This document shows, in pieces, positions 1-10,100 of a DNA stretch of 64,000 bases. The notes under the pieces are model-generated. The model did no database searches. It saw only the letters and a program-made list of their open reading frames with translations, and was not told where the DNA came from. This DNA comes from Streptomyces sp. R302 (GTDB lineage: Bacteria; Actinomycetota; Actinomycetes; Streptomycetales; Streptomycetaceae). The translations under genes and the position numbers were made by a program. How positions within the stretch are numbered: position 1 is the first letter of the stretch; every line of letters starts with the position of its first letter. The stretch covers positions 124,001-188,000 of the forward strand of contig NZ_JABBGE010000004.1 in the NCBI RefSeq assembly GCF_012927245.1. The letters run 5' to 3'.

Positions 1-122
1 AGAACCCCATTCCGCGGCTCGCGGCCCTGGTGGCGGTCGCCGCCGACGAGGCCGCGACCACGCACATCCTCGATCTCGCCGAGGAGAAGGTCATCACGGA
101 CATCACCCCGCTGACGCCCTGA
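1..122 (+). CDS. C-terminal end of an unrecognised protein (5' end outside window)
   Basis: An open frame enters from the left edge and stops with TGA at 120-122. It gives about 39 residues ending in ITDITPLTP. The segment is rich in Ala, Val and acidic residues and could be a terminal helix followed by a strand. I do not recognise a family from so short a piece. It is separated from the PKS-NRPS cluster by 76 bases and a 50-base G run, so it may not be a true neighbour of that cluster. Confidence 0.4.
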   Translation, partial: NPIPRLAALVAVAADEAATTHILDLAEEKVITDITPLTP

Positions 123-196
123 GGCACCCGACGGGCCGGGGCGCCGGACGACAGGTCGCGCGCCCTCGGCCCCGGCCGTGACGAGCGCCTGAAGGT

Positions 197-249
<53 letters not shown>

Positions 250-255
250 TCGTGC

Positions 256-1593
256 TCAGCGAGTGAGGGTGCGTCCCGTCAGGGCCGAGACCGTGCGGGT
301 CGGGTCCTCTGCGGCGGCGGCGAGGACGGACTGGAAGCGGCGGGCGAAGTCCTCGGCGGCCTCGCGGTCGACCGCGCCGAGGGCGTGGACGACCTCGCAG
401 CGGTACATGCCGGGGGAGCGCATGACCTCGAACAGCAGCTCGATCTGGGCCACCGTGGGGTAGCTCAGCACGTTCTCGACCCGGATGCCGTCCAGCTGCC
501 AGCCGTTGTCGACGTCGCTGGACGCGTACGTGAACCCGGTCTGGTAGACCGGGTGGCGCAGGTCGCCGTACTCGAGGCCCAGGGCGTCCAGGATCTGCAG
601 CATCGGGACGTGGCGGCGGGCGTGGGCGGCGGCGGCCATGCGCTTGACGCCGTCCAGCAGGGTGGCGAACGACTCCTCGGGGCGCACCTCGTAGCGCATG
701 AAGGTGGCGGTCTGGAAGAAGCCGACGGCGTCGAAGTGCTCCTCCTCGCTGCGGGTATCAGTGGGCACGAACATGGTGGTGTCGGCGGTGCCCGTCCAGT
801 CCCACAGCACGGCGTAGTAGACGGCGAGCATCACGGCGAACGGGGTGGCCCGGTGCGCGGCGGCGGTGCGGTCCAGCGCGGCCGTGGTGGCGGCGGGCAG
901 GGTGAAGTGCACCACGCCGGCGGTGAAGGCGTCGGGGTCCTGCCGGAGGGAGACGTCCGGCAGCGGGCGCGGGGACAGCGGAGTGAGGCGCCGGGTCCAG
1001 TAGTCGAGATCCTCCGCCGACACCTCGTCGCGCGGGGGGACCTCGTGGAGCTGCGGCGCCGGGGCCGGCTCCGCGTCGGGGTCGGCGTAGGACGCCCGCA
1101 GGTCCCTGATGAGGATCCCCTTGGACCGCTCGTCGATCACGATGTGGTCCAACACCAGGAAGAGCTCGTGCTCGTCCTCGGCCACACGCACCAGGGTGCA
1201 CTGGAAGACCGGGCCGTGGTCCAGCGACAGGGAGGTGCCCTGGAGCCGTACGGCCAGGGCGTCGACCGGGCTCTCGTCGGCCGCGCCCGCCGGGAGGCTG
1301 TCCTGGTCGACCGTCCGGAAGAGGTCGGGGTGGGGGTCGGCGTGCACGATCTGCACGGCCCGGCCGCCGTGGAGCGCGAAGGTGCTGCGCAGCACCGCGT
1401 GACGGACGGCGAGGCGGCGCAGCGCGCGCTCCAGCCGGTCGGTGTCCAGCGGGCCGGTCAGCCGCAGCCGGGTCAGCACGTTGAACATGCCGTCCGCGGC
1501 CGACCGGCGCGGGTGGATCACGAGGCGGTGCTGTGAGGCGTTGGCGGCGAAGACCCGCGCGGTGGAGAGGGCGGGTGGCTGCTGCTCGGTCAC
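256..1593 (-). CDS. Stand-alone NRPS condensation-domain protein
   Basis: A 445-residue protein consisting of one condensation (C) domain without adenylation or carrier domains. C domains join an acyl or peptidyl carrier-bound donor to an amine or hydroxyl acceptor. The catalytic HHxxxDG motif appears here as D149-H150-I-V-I-D154-E155. The catalytic second His and the structural Asp are kept, but the first His is Asp and the Gly is Glu, which departs from chain-extending C domains. It is the last gene of a four-gene minus-strand unit (exporter, exporter, A enzyme, C enzyme), 27 bases after the A gene. With no thioesterase visible, it is a candidate for off-loading the product or adding a final amine or alcohol; that role is inference. 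Its stop lies 7 bases from the poly-G run, so genes beyond may be missing. Confidence 0.85.
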   Translation of the reverse strand: MTEQQPPALSTARVFAANASQHRLVIHPRRSAADGMFNVLTRLRLTGPLDTDRLERALRRLAVRHAVLRSTFALHGGRAVQIVHADPHPDLFRTVDQDSLPAGAADESPVDALAVRLQGTSLSLDHGPVFQCTLVRVAEDEHELFLVLDHIVIDERSKGILIRDLRASYADPDAEPAPAPQLHEVPPRDEVSAEDLDYWTRRLTPLSPRPLPDVSLRQDPDAFTAGVVHFTLPAATTAALDRTAAAHRATPFAVMLAVYYAVLWDWTGTADTTMFVPTDTRSEEEHFDAVGFFQTATFMRYEVRPEESFATLLDGVKRMAAAAHARRHVPMLQILDALGLEYGDLRHPVYQTGFTYASSDVDNGWQLDGIRVENVLSYPTVAQIELLFEVMRSPGMYRCEVVHALGAVDREAAEDFARRFQSVLAAAAEDPTRTVSALTGRTLTR

Positions 1594-1620
1594 GGGAAGT
1601 GCCTTTCCAGGTCCAGTGGT

Positions 1621-3198
1621 TCAGTGGCCGGGGGCGTGGGCCGCGCGCAGGGCCTGGACGTCCACCTCGCCCTTGTGGGTGCGGGGGAGCGGGGAGTCCA
1701 GCCGCACGATCTGGGTGGGGACGAGGGTGCGGGGCAGCAGGTCGGCCGCGTGGCGGCGGACCGCGGCGGCCGTGAGCCCAGCGTCCGCGACCACGTACGC
1801 GAGGGTGCCGACGGTGTCCGGGCCGCGTGTCAGCGCCGTCACGTGCGCCTCGCGGATGTCCGGGTGCCGGAGCAACTCGTGTTCGATCTCGCCCAGTTCG
1901 GCGCGTACGCCGTTGATTTGGATCTGCCGGTCGAGTCGGCCCAGGTGGAACAGCCGTCCGTCGGGGTCGAGCCGGGCCAGGTCGCCGGTGCGGTAGAGGC
2001 GCTCGCCGTACGGGTCGGTGACGAACCGTTCCGCCGTACGCTCCGGCTGGTGGAGGTAGCCGTCGGCCAGGCCGAGCCCGCCGATCAGCAGCTCGCCCGT
2101 CCCGCCCGGGGCCACGGGCAGCAGGGAGTCGTCCGCCACCCGGACGTGCGTGCCGTCGACCGGGGTGCCGATCGGCACCTCGCCGGTGTGCTCGGAGCCG
2201 TTGCACAGGAAGGTGGTCGAGTCGATGCAGGTCTCGGTCGGCCCGTACTGGTTGAAGAGCCGGGTCCACGGGTACGCCGTCAGCCACGCGTCGCGGACGG
2301 CGGGGCTCATCGCGGCGCCACCGCAGAACACGTACCGCAGCTGGGCGGCCTGGGCGGCGGACAGGCGCCCGGTGACGAGGCCGAGCATCCGCGGCACGAA
2401 GTGCACCGCGGTGATGGCGTCGCGCGCCAGGCAGGCCGCCAGCGCGTCCGGGTCGCCCGCCTCCCTGGGGTCGCCGACGACGACGGTCGCGCCGAAGGCG
2501 AGCGGCGCGAGCATCTCCCAGACGGAGAAGTCGAAGCCCACGTTGGCGTGCCAGAGCACCCGGTCGCCGCGGCCGAGCGGGTACACGCGCTGACCCCAGC
2601 GGAACCGGGTGACCAGCGCGCGATGCGGGACGACCACGCCCTTGGGCCTCCCGGTGGTCCCCGAGGTGTGCATCACGTAGACGGTGTCGCCGCCGCCGGG
2701 GCCGGGCCGCAGGGCCGGGACGGGCCCGGTCCAGCGGTCCGCGTCGGCGGGCGTGACGACGGGCAGCCCGGCCGGTCCGGGCCCGGCGGAGTCGGAGTCG
2801 GTGATCAGCAGGGCCGGCCGGCTGTGCGTCAGCAGCTCTCCGACGCGCGCCGCTGGCAGCCGCGGGTCGCTGGGCTGGTAGGCGGCGCCGACGCTGATGA
2901 TTCCCAGGGCCGCGGCGATGTGGGCGGCCGAACGCTCCATGAGCACGGCCACCCGGTCGCCGGCACCGACCCCCCGCGCGGTCAGCAGCGCCGCCCACCG
3001 CTCGGCGTCCCGCTTCAACCGACCCGCCGTCAGCAGCCGCCCGCCGTCGATGACGGCGACGTCCCGCGGCGCGGCGTCCAGACCGGCGAGGAGCAGGGCG
3101 CCGGTACTCGTCGCACGGCTTCCGAGGGCAGCGGGACCGACCGCGTCACCGGTAAGCACGGCGCTGTAGTTCGAAGAGGCGGGCGTAGTCGTCACCAT
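1621..3198 (-). CDS. Stand-alone amino-acid adenylation enzyme (A domain)
   Basis: A 525-residue free-standing adenylation enzyme of the ANL superfamily, which would activate an amino acid as its adenylate and load a carrier protein. Visible core motifs are A3 TSGTTGRPKG (178-187), A4 GFDFSVWE (221-228) with the Asp that binds the alpha-amine, A5 NQYGPTE (316-322), A7 YRTGD (402-406) and A8 around INGVRAELGEIE (428-439). By eye the pocket residues read D, F, W, H, F, (C)G, Q, I, D, which I cannot assign to a substrate. The A10 motif reads PRTHKGEVD (505-513), so the invariant catalytic Lys is replaced by Glu511, with a Lys two residues earlier. No carrier domain is attached. The obvious partner is the PCP of the large synthase, whose own A domain is truncated. 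The gene starts 53 bases inside the end of the upstream exporter gene, which implies translational coupling. Confidence 0.9.
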   Translation of the reverse strand: MVTTTPASSNYSAVLTGDAVGPAALGSRATSTGALLLAGLDAAPRDVAVIDGGRLLTAGRLKRDAERWAALLTARGVGAGDRVAVLMERSAAHIAAALGIISVGAAYQPSDPRLPAARVGELLTHSRPALLITDSDSAGPGPAGLPVVTPADADRWTGPVPALRPGPGGGDTVYVMHTSGTTGRPKGVVVPHRALVTRFRWGQRVYPLGRGDRVLWHANVGFDFSVWEMLAPLAFGATVVVGDPREAGDPDALAACLARDAITAVHFVPRMLGLVTGRLSAAQAAQLRYVFCGGAAMSPAVRDAWLTAYPWTRLFNQYGPTETCIDSTTFLCNGSEHTGEVPIGTPVDGTHVRVADDSLLPVAPGGTGELLIGGLGLADGYLHQPERTAERFVTDPYGERLYRTGDLARLDPDGRLFHLGRLDRQIQINGVRAELGEIEHELLRHPDIREAHVTALTRGPDTVGTLAYVVADAGLTAAAVRRHAADLLPRTLVPTQIVRLDSPLPRTHKGEVDVQALRAAHAPGH

Positions 3199-4975
3199 GG
3201 GCGAGCAGTTCCTGGTGGGGGCCGAACTCGTGCACCTTGCCGTGCTTGAGGAAGACGACGAGGTCGGCGTGGTTCAACGTGGACAGCCGGTGCGTCACGA
3301 TCACCGCGACGGCGCCGGTGGATCGGGTGAGCGTGCGCGCCGCCAGCAGGTAGCGGTCGAGCAGCTCCTGCTCGGCGGCGGCGTCGATCGCCGAGGTGGG
3401 CTCGTCGAAGAGCAGCAGCAACGGGGTCTCCCGCATCGCCGAGCGGGCCAGCGCGGTCTTCTGCCACTGGCCGCCGGAGAGCTTGGCGCCGTCCGGGAAG
3501 GAGGACCCCAGCGGAGTGTCCAGGCCCAGCGGCAGGCGTTCCGCCAGGTCACCGGCGGCGGCCTTGTCCAGCGCCCCGATCAGCGCGTCGGGATCCTCCG
3601 CACGGGACAGGTCGCCGACGCCGACCACGTCGCGCAGGGTGAACTCCAGGCGGGCGAAGTCCTGGAAGGCGGCGGTGACACGCTCCCGCCAGGCCTCCGG
3701 AGCCACGGCCGTCAGATCGACGTCATCGGCCAGGAGCTCGCCGGAGGTCGGCCGGTAGAACCCGGCGAGCAGCTTGACCAGCGTGGACTTGCCCGCCCCG
3801 TTCTCGCCGACGAGCGCGACCACGCTGCCGGCGGGCAGCCGCAGGTCCACCGCGTCCAGCACGGGGGCGCCGGACGTCCCCGGGTAGCGGAAGGTGACGC
3901 CGCGCAGCGCGATGCCGTCGGTGAGCCGCTCCGGCGGCCGCACCCCGGTGTCGGCGATCCGCTCGGCCTCGCTGAAGCGCTCCAGCCAGTCGTACAGCGC
4001 GCCCGCCCGGGCCATCCGCAGCAGTGCCTTGGTGAACCGCACCAGCAAGTCGATCTGCAGGTTCATCCCGGTGATCAGGAGCAGGGCCAGCACCACCTGT
4101 CCGACGCTCGCCGTGCCGTCCCGGTACGCGGCCACCACGAGCAGCAGCGCGGTCAGGTAGCCCGCGCTGAACACCGCCCAGCCGAGCGTCGTCAGCCACA
4201 GTCCGCGCCAGTTCGCCGCGGCGAGCGTGGCCCGGGCCCGCTCGGTGCTGTCGGCGTGCCGTGCCTCGATGGTCGCGGCGAGACCGAAGACCCGCAGCTC
4301 CATCGCGGCGTCGGGGGAGCTGGCCAGCTGGAACAGGTCGCGGGTGCGGCGCAGGTCGGCCGCCGCCTCGGTCAGCGCGGTCTGGCGCAGCCGTTCGGCG
4401 TGCCGTCCGGCGGCGAGCGAGAGCAGCGTCGCCAGCGGCAGGAGCAGCAGCCACGGGCTGATCAGGGCCAGCAGCACCACGGTGGCGAGGGTCCGGACCA
4501 GGACCCCGATCTCCAGGCCGACCACGTCCGCGCCCTCAGCCAGGTGCTGGCGTTCCTGGCGCAGGTGCTCCAGCCGGTCCAGATAGGCGGGGTTCTCGTA
4601 GTGGCCCAGCCCCGGGATCCGGTTCGCCAGTGCCTGCATGCCCAGGTCCGCGTGGTGGGCGGTGTTCTCGATCATCAGCGCGCTGACGTTGAGTGACAGC
4701 CGCATGACCAGCACCGTCAGCCCCATGGTCAGGGCGCTGGCGAGGGCGTATCCCCAGGCGGAGGAGGTGTCGCCGCGGCCGGCGGCGTCCACCAGCAGGC
4801 CCAGCCAGACCACGGCCAGGACCTGGCCGAGCGGGCGCAGGCCGAACATGAGCAGGGTGGCGACGGAGCGGCGGCGGTCGGCGACGAAGGAGAGCCGGAG
4901 CACGGTGCGCAGGCCGCGCATGTCGGACAGTTCGTCCCGGGTCCCGGCGGTGCCCGGCAGTGGCTCAGTCGACAT
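3146..4975 (-). CDS. ABC exporter, fused membrane and ATPase domains (first of pair)
   Basis: A 609-residue ABC half-transporter in the cytoplasmic membrane, with an N-terminal six-helix type exporter domain (roughly residues 20-330) and a C-terminal ATPase domain. Visible motifs are Walker A GENGAGKST, signature LSGGQWQK, Walker B LLLLFDEPTSAID and the H-loop THRLST. The LSGGQWQK form is common in peptide and natural-product exporters. Its start overlaps the end of the neighbouring exporter gene by 11 bases (4965-4975), so the two halves are probably co-translated as a heterodimer. Sharing a transcription unit with the A and C enzymes and facing the PKS genes, it most likely exports the cluster product and may give self-resistance. 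The substrate is inferred from context only. Confidence 0.88.
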   Translation of the reverse strand: MSTEPLPGTAGTRDELSDMRGLRTVLRLSFVADRRRSVATLLMFGLRPLGQVLAVVWLGLLVDAAGRGDTSSAWGYALASALTMGLTVLVMRLSLNVSALMIENTAHHADLGMQALANRIPGLGHYENPAYLDRLEHLRQERQHLAEGADVVGLEIGVLVRTLATVVLLALISPWLLLLPLATLLSLAAGRHAERLRQTALTEAAADLRRTRDLFQLASSPDAAMELRVFGLAATIEARHADSTERARATLAAANWRGLWLTTLGWAVFSAGYLTALLLVVAAYRDGTASVGQVVLALLLITGMNLQIDLLVRFTKALLRMARAGALYDWLERFSEAERIADTGVRPPERLTDGIALRGVTFRYPGTSGAPVLDAVDLRLPAGSVVALVGENGAGKSTLVKLLAGFYRPTSGELLADDVDLTAVAPEAWRERVTAAFQDFARLEFTLRDVVGVGDLSRAEDPDALIGALDKAAAGDLAERLPLGLDTPLGSSFPDGAKLSGGQWQKTALARSAMRETPLLLLFDEPTSAIDAAAEQELLDRYLLAARTLTRSTGAVAVIVTHRLSTLNHADLVVFLKHGKVHEFGPHQELLAHGDDYARLFELQRRAYR

Positions 4976-6773
4976 CGAACCGCTTCGCCTGCAGGGTGAA
5001 CATCTGGGCGTAGACCCCTTCCTGACGCATGAGTTCGTCGTGACTGCCGTCCTCGGTGATCCGGCCGCCGTCCAGGGTGATGATCCGGTCCGCGTGCCGC
5101 ACGGTCGCGAAGCGGTGCGAGATCAGCAGGGTCATGGAGGCGCCGCTGCGCTCCATCACCTCGTCGTGGAACCGGGCCTCGGCGCGGGCGTCCAGGGCCG
5201 ACGTGGGCTCGTCGAGCACCAGACAGGGCGCACCGGCGCGTACCGCGTGCAGGGCGCGGGCGACCGCGACCCGCTGCCACTGGCCGCCGGACAGGTCGTC
5301 CCCGTCCGGGTAGCGGCGGGAGAGCACGGTGTCGAAGCCGTGCGGCAGCCGTCGCGCCAGGGTCTCGGCACCGGCCGCGCGGGCCGACTCCTCGATCTGC
5401 TCGCGGTCGGCCGGCTGCTGCGGGGCGCCGAAGGCGATGTTCTCCGCGAAGGAGACCGGGTAGCGGTTGAAGTGCTGGAACACCACGGCGAAGTGCCGCT
5501 GCCAGGCGGCGGGTTCGAGGGTGGCGAGGTCGCGCCCGCCGACCGTGATCCGTCCTTCGGTGGGGCGCTGCAGGCCGCACAGCAGCTTGACCAGGGTGGT
5601 CTTGCCGGCGCCGTTGAACCCGACCACCGCGAGCGTCTCACCCGGGCGGATCTCCAGGTCGAGCCCGCGCAGCGCCCAACGGGAACTGCCGGGATAGCGG
5701 AAGCCGACGTTCTCGAAGACGATCGGCGGCAGCGGAGCGGCCACGCGCTCGCCGCCGGCGGCGGGGGCGTGCCCGTCCAGTTCGGCGATCACCGACAGGG
5801 CGGCCGGGATGGCGAGCGCGCCCTCACGGAGATAGACCAGGTCCATGGTGAGCGCGATCACCGAGACCAGGCCGGACGCGGCGGTGGTGAAGGCGATGAA
5901 CCCGCCGAACCCGAGGGATCCGTCGGCGGCGGCCGTGGTGAGCCGGTAGAAGAGCACGGTGTGCGCGGCGACCACGGCGGCGCAGGCGGCGAGGATCCGC
6001 AGGACGGCCGGGCTGAGCCGGGCTCCGGCGACTCCGGGCCGCCAGGCGGAGGCGAACTGCCGCTCCAGCCATTCGGCCAGGCCGAAGACGCGGATCTCCT
6101 TGGCCGCCTCACCCGTCAGCGCGAGGTCGCGGATGTAGCCGGACCGGCGCAGCCGCTCCGACTCGGTGTAGACGGCGCCCTGTTGGTCGCGGTACTCGGC
6201 GGCGAGCGCGAGAGTGAGGACGAAGTACGCCAGCGTGACCAGTGCCCCGAGCAGCGGGTCGAACCAGAGCAGGACGATGCCGCAGGCCAGGGCCTGAAGG
6301 CGCGTCACCGAGAGGTTCGCCAGAGCGGTGACGGCGACGTGCACCTCGACCTGGTTGGTGCCGATGCCTCGGGCCACCGCGACCCGGTCCAGCAACTCCC
6401 GGTCCTCCAGCGGCGCGACGGTGGCCGGCCGCAGCATCGCTGCCATCATCCTCTGGCGCAGGGAGTCGCCGATCCGCCGGCCCAGGTCCTCAGCCATGAT
6501 GTTGATCACAAGGGCGGTGAGCTGCAGGCAGAAGAACATGGCGGCCAGCGCGACCGCCGTAACGGCAACGGCCTGCCCGATCCCGACGCCCCGGTCCTCC
6601 TGCCGGATCAGTCCGACCAGGTGGCCGTTGGCTATCGCGATCAGGATCGGCAGGGCCCCGCTCGTGGCGACGGCCGCGGCCAGGATGACGGTGCGTCGGG
6701 CATCGGTACCGATCGCGGCCCGCAGCAGGGCCAGGACGGGCGAGGTCCGGGCGCCTCGCTCAGTGCTTCGCAT
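4965..6773 (-). CDS. ABC exporter, fused membrane and ATPase domains (second of pair)
   Basis: A 602-residue ABC half-transporter, the first gene of the minus-strand unit. The transmembrane region covers roughly residues 25-310 and is followed by an ATPase domain with Walker A GFNGAGKTT, signature LSGGQWQR, Walker B CLVLDEPTSALD and the switch SHRFAT. Both nucleotide sites look catalytically complete in this protein and its partner, unlike heterodimers in which one site is degenerate. The 388 bases upstream form the divergent promoter region shared with the large PKS-NRPS gene, so export and synthesis are likely controlled together. Product export is inferred from context. Confidence 0.88.
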   Translation of the reverse strand: MRSTERGARTSPVLALLRAAIGTDARRTVILAAAVATSGALPILIAIANGHLVGLIRQEDRGVGIGQAVAVTAVALAAMFFCLQLTALVINIMAEDLGRRIGDSLRQRMMAAMLRPATVAPLEDRELLDRVAVARGIGTNQVEVHVAVTALANLSVTRLQALACGIVLLWFDPLLGALVTLAYFVLTLALAAEYRDQQGAVYTESERLRRSGYIRDLALTGEAAKEIRVFGLAEWLERQFASAWRPGVAGARLSPAVLRILAACAAVVAAHTVLFYRLTTAAADGSLGFGGFIAFTTAASGLVSVIALTMDLVYLREGALAIPAALSVIAELDGHAPAAGGERVAAPLPPIVFENVGFRYPGSSRWALRGLDLEIRPGETLAVVGFNGAGKTTLVKLLCGLQRPTEGRITVGGRDLATLEPAAWQRHFAVVFQHFNRYPVSFAENIAFGAPQQPADREQIEESARAAGAETLARRLPHGFDTVLSRRYPDGDDLSGGQWQRVAVARALHAVRAGAPCLVLDEPTSALDARAEARFHDEVMERSGASMTLLISHRFATVRHADRIITLDGGRITEDGSHDELMRQEGVYAQMFTLQAKRFDVD

Positions 6774-7161
6774 TACCTGCCTTCAGCAGTAGCGGGATGG
6801 GCGCCACCGGTCCTCGGGGAAACGGCAACGGGCGGGTCCAATTTCTCGTCAGGCACGAGTTCTATCAGCGTCGCCGGGAAGCGGTCAACGATTGTCAGGA
6901 GGCCCCGAGTGGGTCCTGGCCGGAAGGGGAAGGCGGAGGACCAAGAAGATCTTGACCGCCGAAACCAAGGTGACTTAGCCTCAGGTTGCTGCTGGTCCGG
7001 CACCTTCCCTAGGTGATACAGCTGGAGCGCCGGGGGTCGCGAGGGCCTTTTATGTCACCTTCGGCGGGCCGTCGCCTTGCGAATACAAAAGCACCCCCGG
7101 TGATTTCCGGCCATGCCACACATTCATTGTCCAGGAATGCCCTGCTTCCCATTGGAATTCT
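6774..7161. promoter_or_regulatory. Divergent promoter region between exporter unit and megasynthase genes
   Basis: This 388-base gap separates the minus-strand exporter gene from the plus-strand PKS-NRPS gene and must carry promoters in both directions. It is noticeably less GC-rich than its flanks, particularly 6,930-7,150. I could not assign a confident -35/-10 pair or a known operator. A 76-codon minus-strand reading frame (6773-7003) runs through it but has no family resemblance and is not called as a gene. Confidence 0.5.
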
Positions 7162-10100
7162 GTGAGCGCGATGAAACCCGATGGTCCGGCGGTACCGATT
7201 GCCGTGATCGGCGCCTCCTGCCGGCTGCCCGGCGGCATCGAGAGCCTCGACGCCCTCTGGCGCGCCTTGCGCGAGGGTGTGGACGCCGTGACCGACCTGC
7301 CGGACGCCCCCTGGCAGCGGGAGACCGCGGCCCTGCTCGGAAACGATCACGGACAGCCGTCCCGGCCGGTGCGCGGGGCCTTCCTCGGTGATGTCTACGG
7401 GTTCGACGCCGGCTTCTTCGGAATATCCCCCAAGGAAGCGGCGAGCATGGATCCGCAGCAGCGCATCCTGCTGGAGATCTGCTGGCGGGCTCTGGAGCAC
7501 GCCAACCTCGCGGCCGACGCGCTCGCCCGCAGCGCGACCGGCGTCTTCATCGGCAGCGGCGGCGACGACTACGCCCAACTCGCCACCGCACCCGGGCGGT
7601 TCGACCAGCTCGACGCCTATTCCCTGCTCGGCGTCAACCGCGCCATGGCGGCCGGCCGGATCGCCTACCTGCTGCGCTCCCACGGCCCCGCCCTCACGCT
7701 GGACACCACCTGTTCGTCCTCGCTGGTCGCCGTCCACATGGCCGCGCAGTCGCTGCGTGCGGGCGAGAGCGAGGTGGCCCTCGCGGCAGGCAGCCACCTG
7801 GTCCGTACGCCGTGGAACATCGTCACCCGCGGCCTCACCAACGCCCTGTCACCCACCGGGGTGTGCCGCGCCTTCGACGCCGAGGCCGACGGCTTCGTGC
7901 TCGGCGAGGGCGCCGGCGCCGTCGTGCTCAAGCGCCTTGAGGACGCGCAGCGCGACGGCGACCCGATCCTCGGCGTGCTGCGCGGCTCGGCGGTCAACCA
8001 CGACGGGCCGAGCAGCGGGCTCACCGCCCCCAACGGCCGGGCCCAGCAGGCGGTCATCCGCAGCGCCCTGCGGACGGGAGGGCTCGCCCCGGCCGAAGTC
8101 GGCTACGTGGAGACGCACGGCACCGGGACCTCGCTGGGAGACCCGATCGAGGCCGAGGCCCTCACGGCGGTCTACGGCGAGGGCCGGCCGGCCGACCGGC
8201 CGTTGGTGATCGGCTCGGTGAAGACCAACTTCGGCCACCTGGAGGCCGCCGCCGGCATCCTCTCGCTGCTCAAGGCCCTGCTCGTGGTGGAGCGCGGGGA
8301 GATCCCCGCGACGCTGCACCACCGCACACCCAACCCGCACATCGACTGGGAGCGGAGCAGTCTGCGGGTGCAGACCACGCACGGCCGCTGGGCGGCCGGA
8401 CCCGGCCCGCGCGCCGCCGGTGTGAGCGCCTTCGGGCTGAGCGGCACCAACTGCCACGTGGTGGTCACCGAACCCCCGGTACGACCGGAGGCCGCACCGG
8501 TGCCACCGGGACCCGGCCTGGTGCTGCTCTCGGCGAAGGACGAAGAGGCGCTGCGCACGACGGCGCTGGAGTGCGCGCGGGCGTGGCAGGAGACGGAGGC
8601 GCCGCTCGACGAGGTGAGCGCCGCCCTGGCCGTGGGCCGGTCGGCCTTCCGCACCCGGCTCGCGTTCGTCGCACCCGACGCCGGCGCCGCCCGCGAGCTG
8701 TTGCTCCGGTACGGGAAAACCGGAGCGGCCCCCGGCGTGCGCGCCGGCGAGCTGGGCGCGCGCCCGCCGCAGGGCCCGGTGGTGCTGCTCCTGCCCGACG
8801 GCGGCCCCACGGGCGTGCCCACGCGGACCTACCGCGAGGTCGAGGTGTTCCGGCAGGCCGTCGACGCGGTGGCCGAGGCGGCGGGCGTCGAACCCGAGGC
8901 CGTCCTCGGCGGCGAGCCGAGCGACCTGGCGGCCTTCGCGAGCCGGTACGCGGTCGGCCGGATGTGGCGGGCCTGGGGCCTGATGCCCGACGTGCTGATC
9001 GCCGAGCCCGGCACGGTCCACGTGGCGCGCTGTCTGGCAGGCGAACTCTCCTTGGCCGAAGCCGTGTCGGCGGTGGCGGGAGACGCGGTCACGGGAGACG
9101 CGGGCGCGCGCGGTCCGGTGGGGCAGTCCGCTCCCACCGCTGCCGACATCGTGATCGCCCGGAGCGGCGACGGCCCGCACCCGGTCCTGAGCGAGGCCGT
9201 GGCACTCGCGGCACGGACCCCTTGCGTCCTGCTGCAGGCCGGCGGCGAAGCCGGACTGGCCGGGCGCGTCCTCGCGTCGGCCGCTCCGGGAACGGCGGTG
9301 GCGACGGCACTGACCGGCGTCGAGGACAGCTCGCGGGCCGGTGTGCTGGCCGGGCTCGGCGAACTCTTCGTACACGGGTGGGCCGTCGAGTGGCGGCGCG
9401 TGCTGCCCGGGGCGCGCTCGGCCAGGCTCCCCGGACACCCGTTCCGGCGCAACCGGCTGTGGCTGTCCGGTGTCCCGGACCCGCAGCTCGTACCCGGTAC
9501 AGCACACGCGGACGATCAACCTGACGAAGAATGGGATGGCGGCATGGCCGACGTTGGAGCGTTCCTGCGCGGTGAACTCGCGCACATGCTGGGCATGGCC
9601 GAAGCGGAGGTGTCCGAGCGGGCGCCGCTGCTGGAGCTCGGCGCGGACTCACTGGTCTTCGCACGGATCGTCCAGCGGGTCGCGGACCGGTTCGACGTCG
9701 CGCTGACGGTGCGTGAGCTCTTCGAGGAGCTGCTGACCATCGAAGAGATATCCCGCCATGTCGCGGGGGCACTCGGTGGGTCGGCGGCGGGCGCGCCGGC
9801 ATCCGAGAGCGTGCCGTCCCCGACTGCCGTGCCGTCCCCGGCTCCGGTCCTCACCCCCGCGCCGGTCGCCGCGTCCCCGGCCGCCGCCCCGGCTCCTGCT
9901 CCCGTTCGTTCCTCGGTCGCCACCCCCGCCCCGGCTCCGGTCGCCACCCCCGCCCCGTCTCCGGTCCCCGCCCCCGCGCCCGTCGCCGCGCCCCCGGCGG
10001 CGCCCGATCCTGTCGACGAAGCCCTTGAGGCACTGCAGGCGCAGGTCCGGACGCTGACCGCCGAGCTCACCGAGCTGCGTGCCCGATCCGCCTCGGCCAC

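Noticed and set aside
6968..6990. Possible iron box (DmdR/IdeR type) around GACTTAGCCTCAGG in the divergent promoter
   Set aside because: Only about 10 of 19 positions match the palindromic consensus, which is near chance.
6773..7003. A 76-codon minus-strand reading frame directly upstream of the exporter gene
   Set aside because: It has no family resemblance and lies in the lower-GC promoter region, so it is treated as chance.
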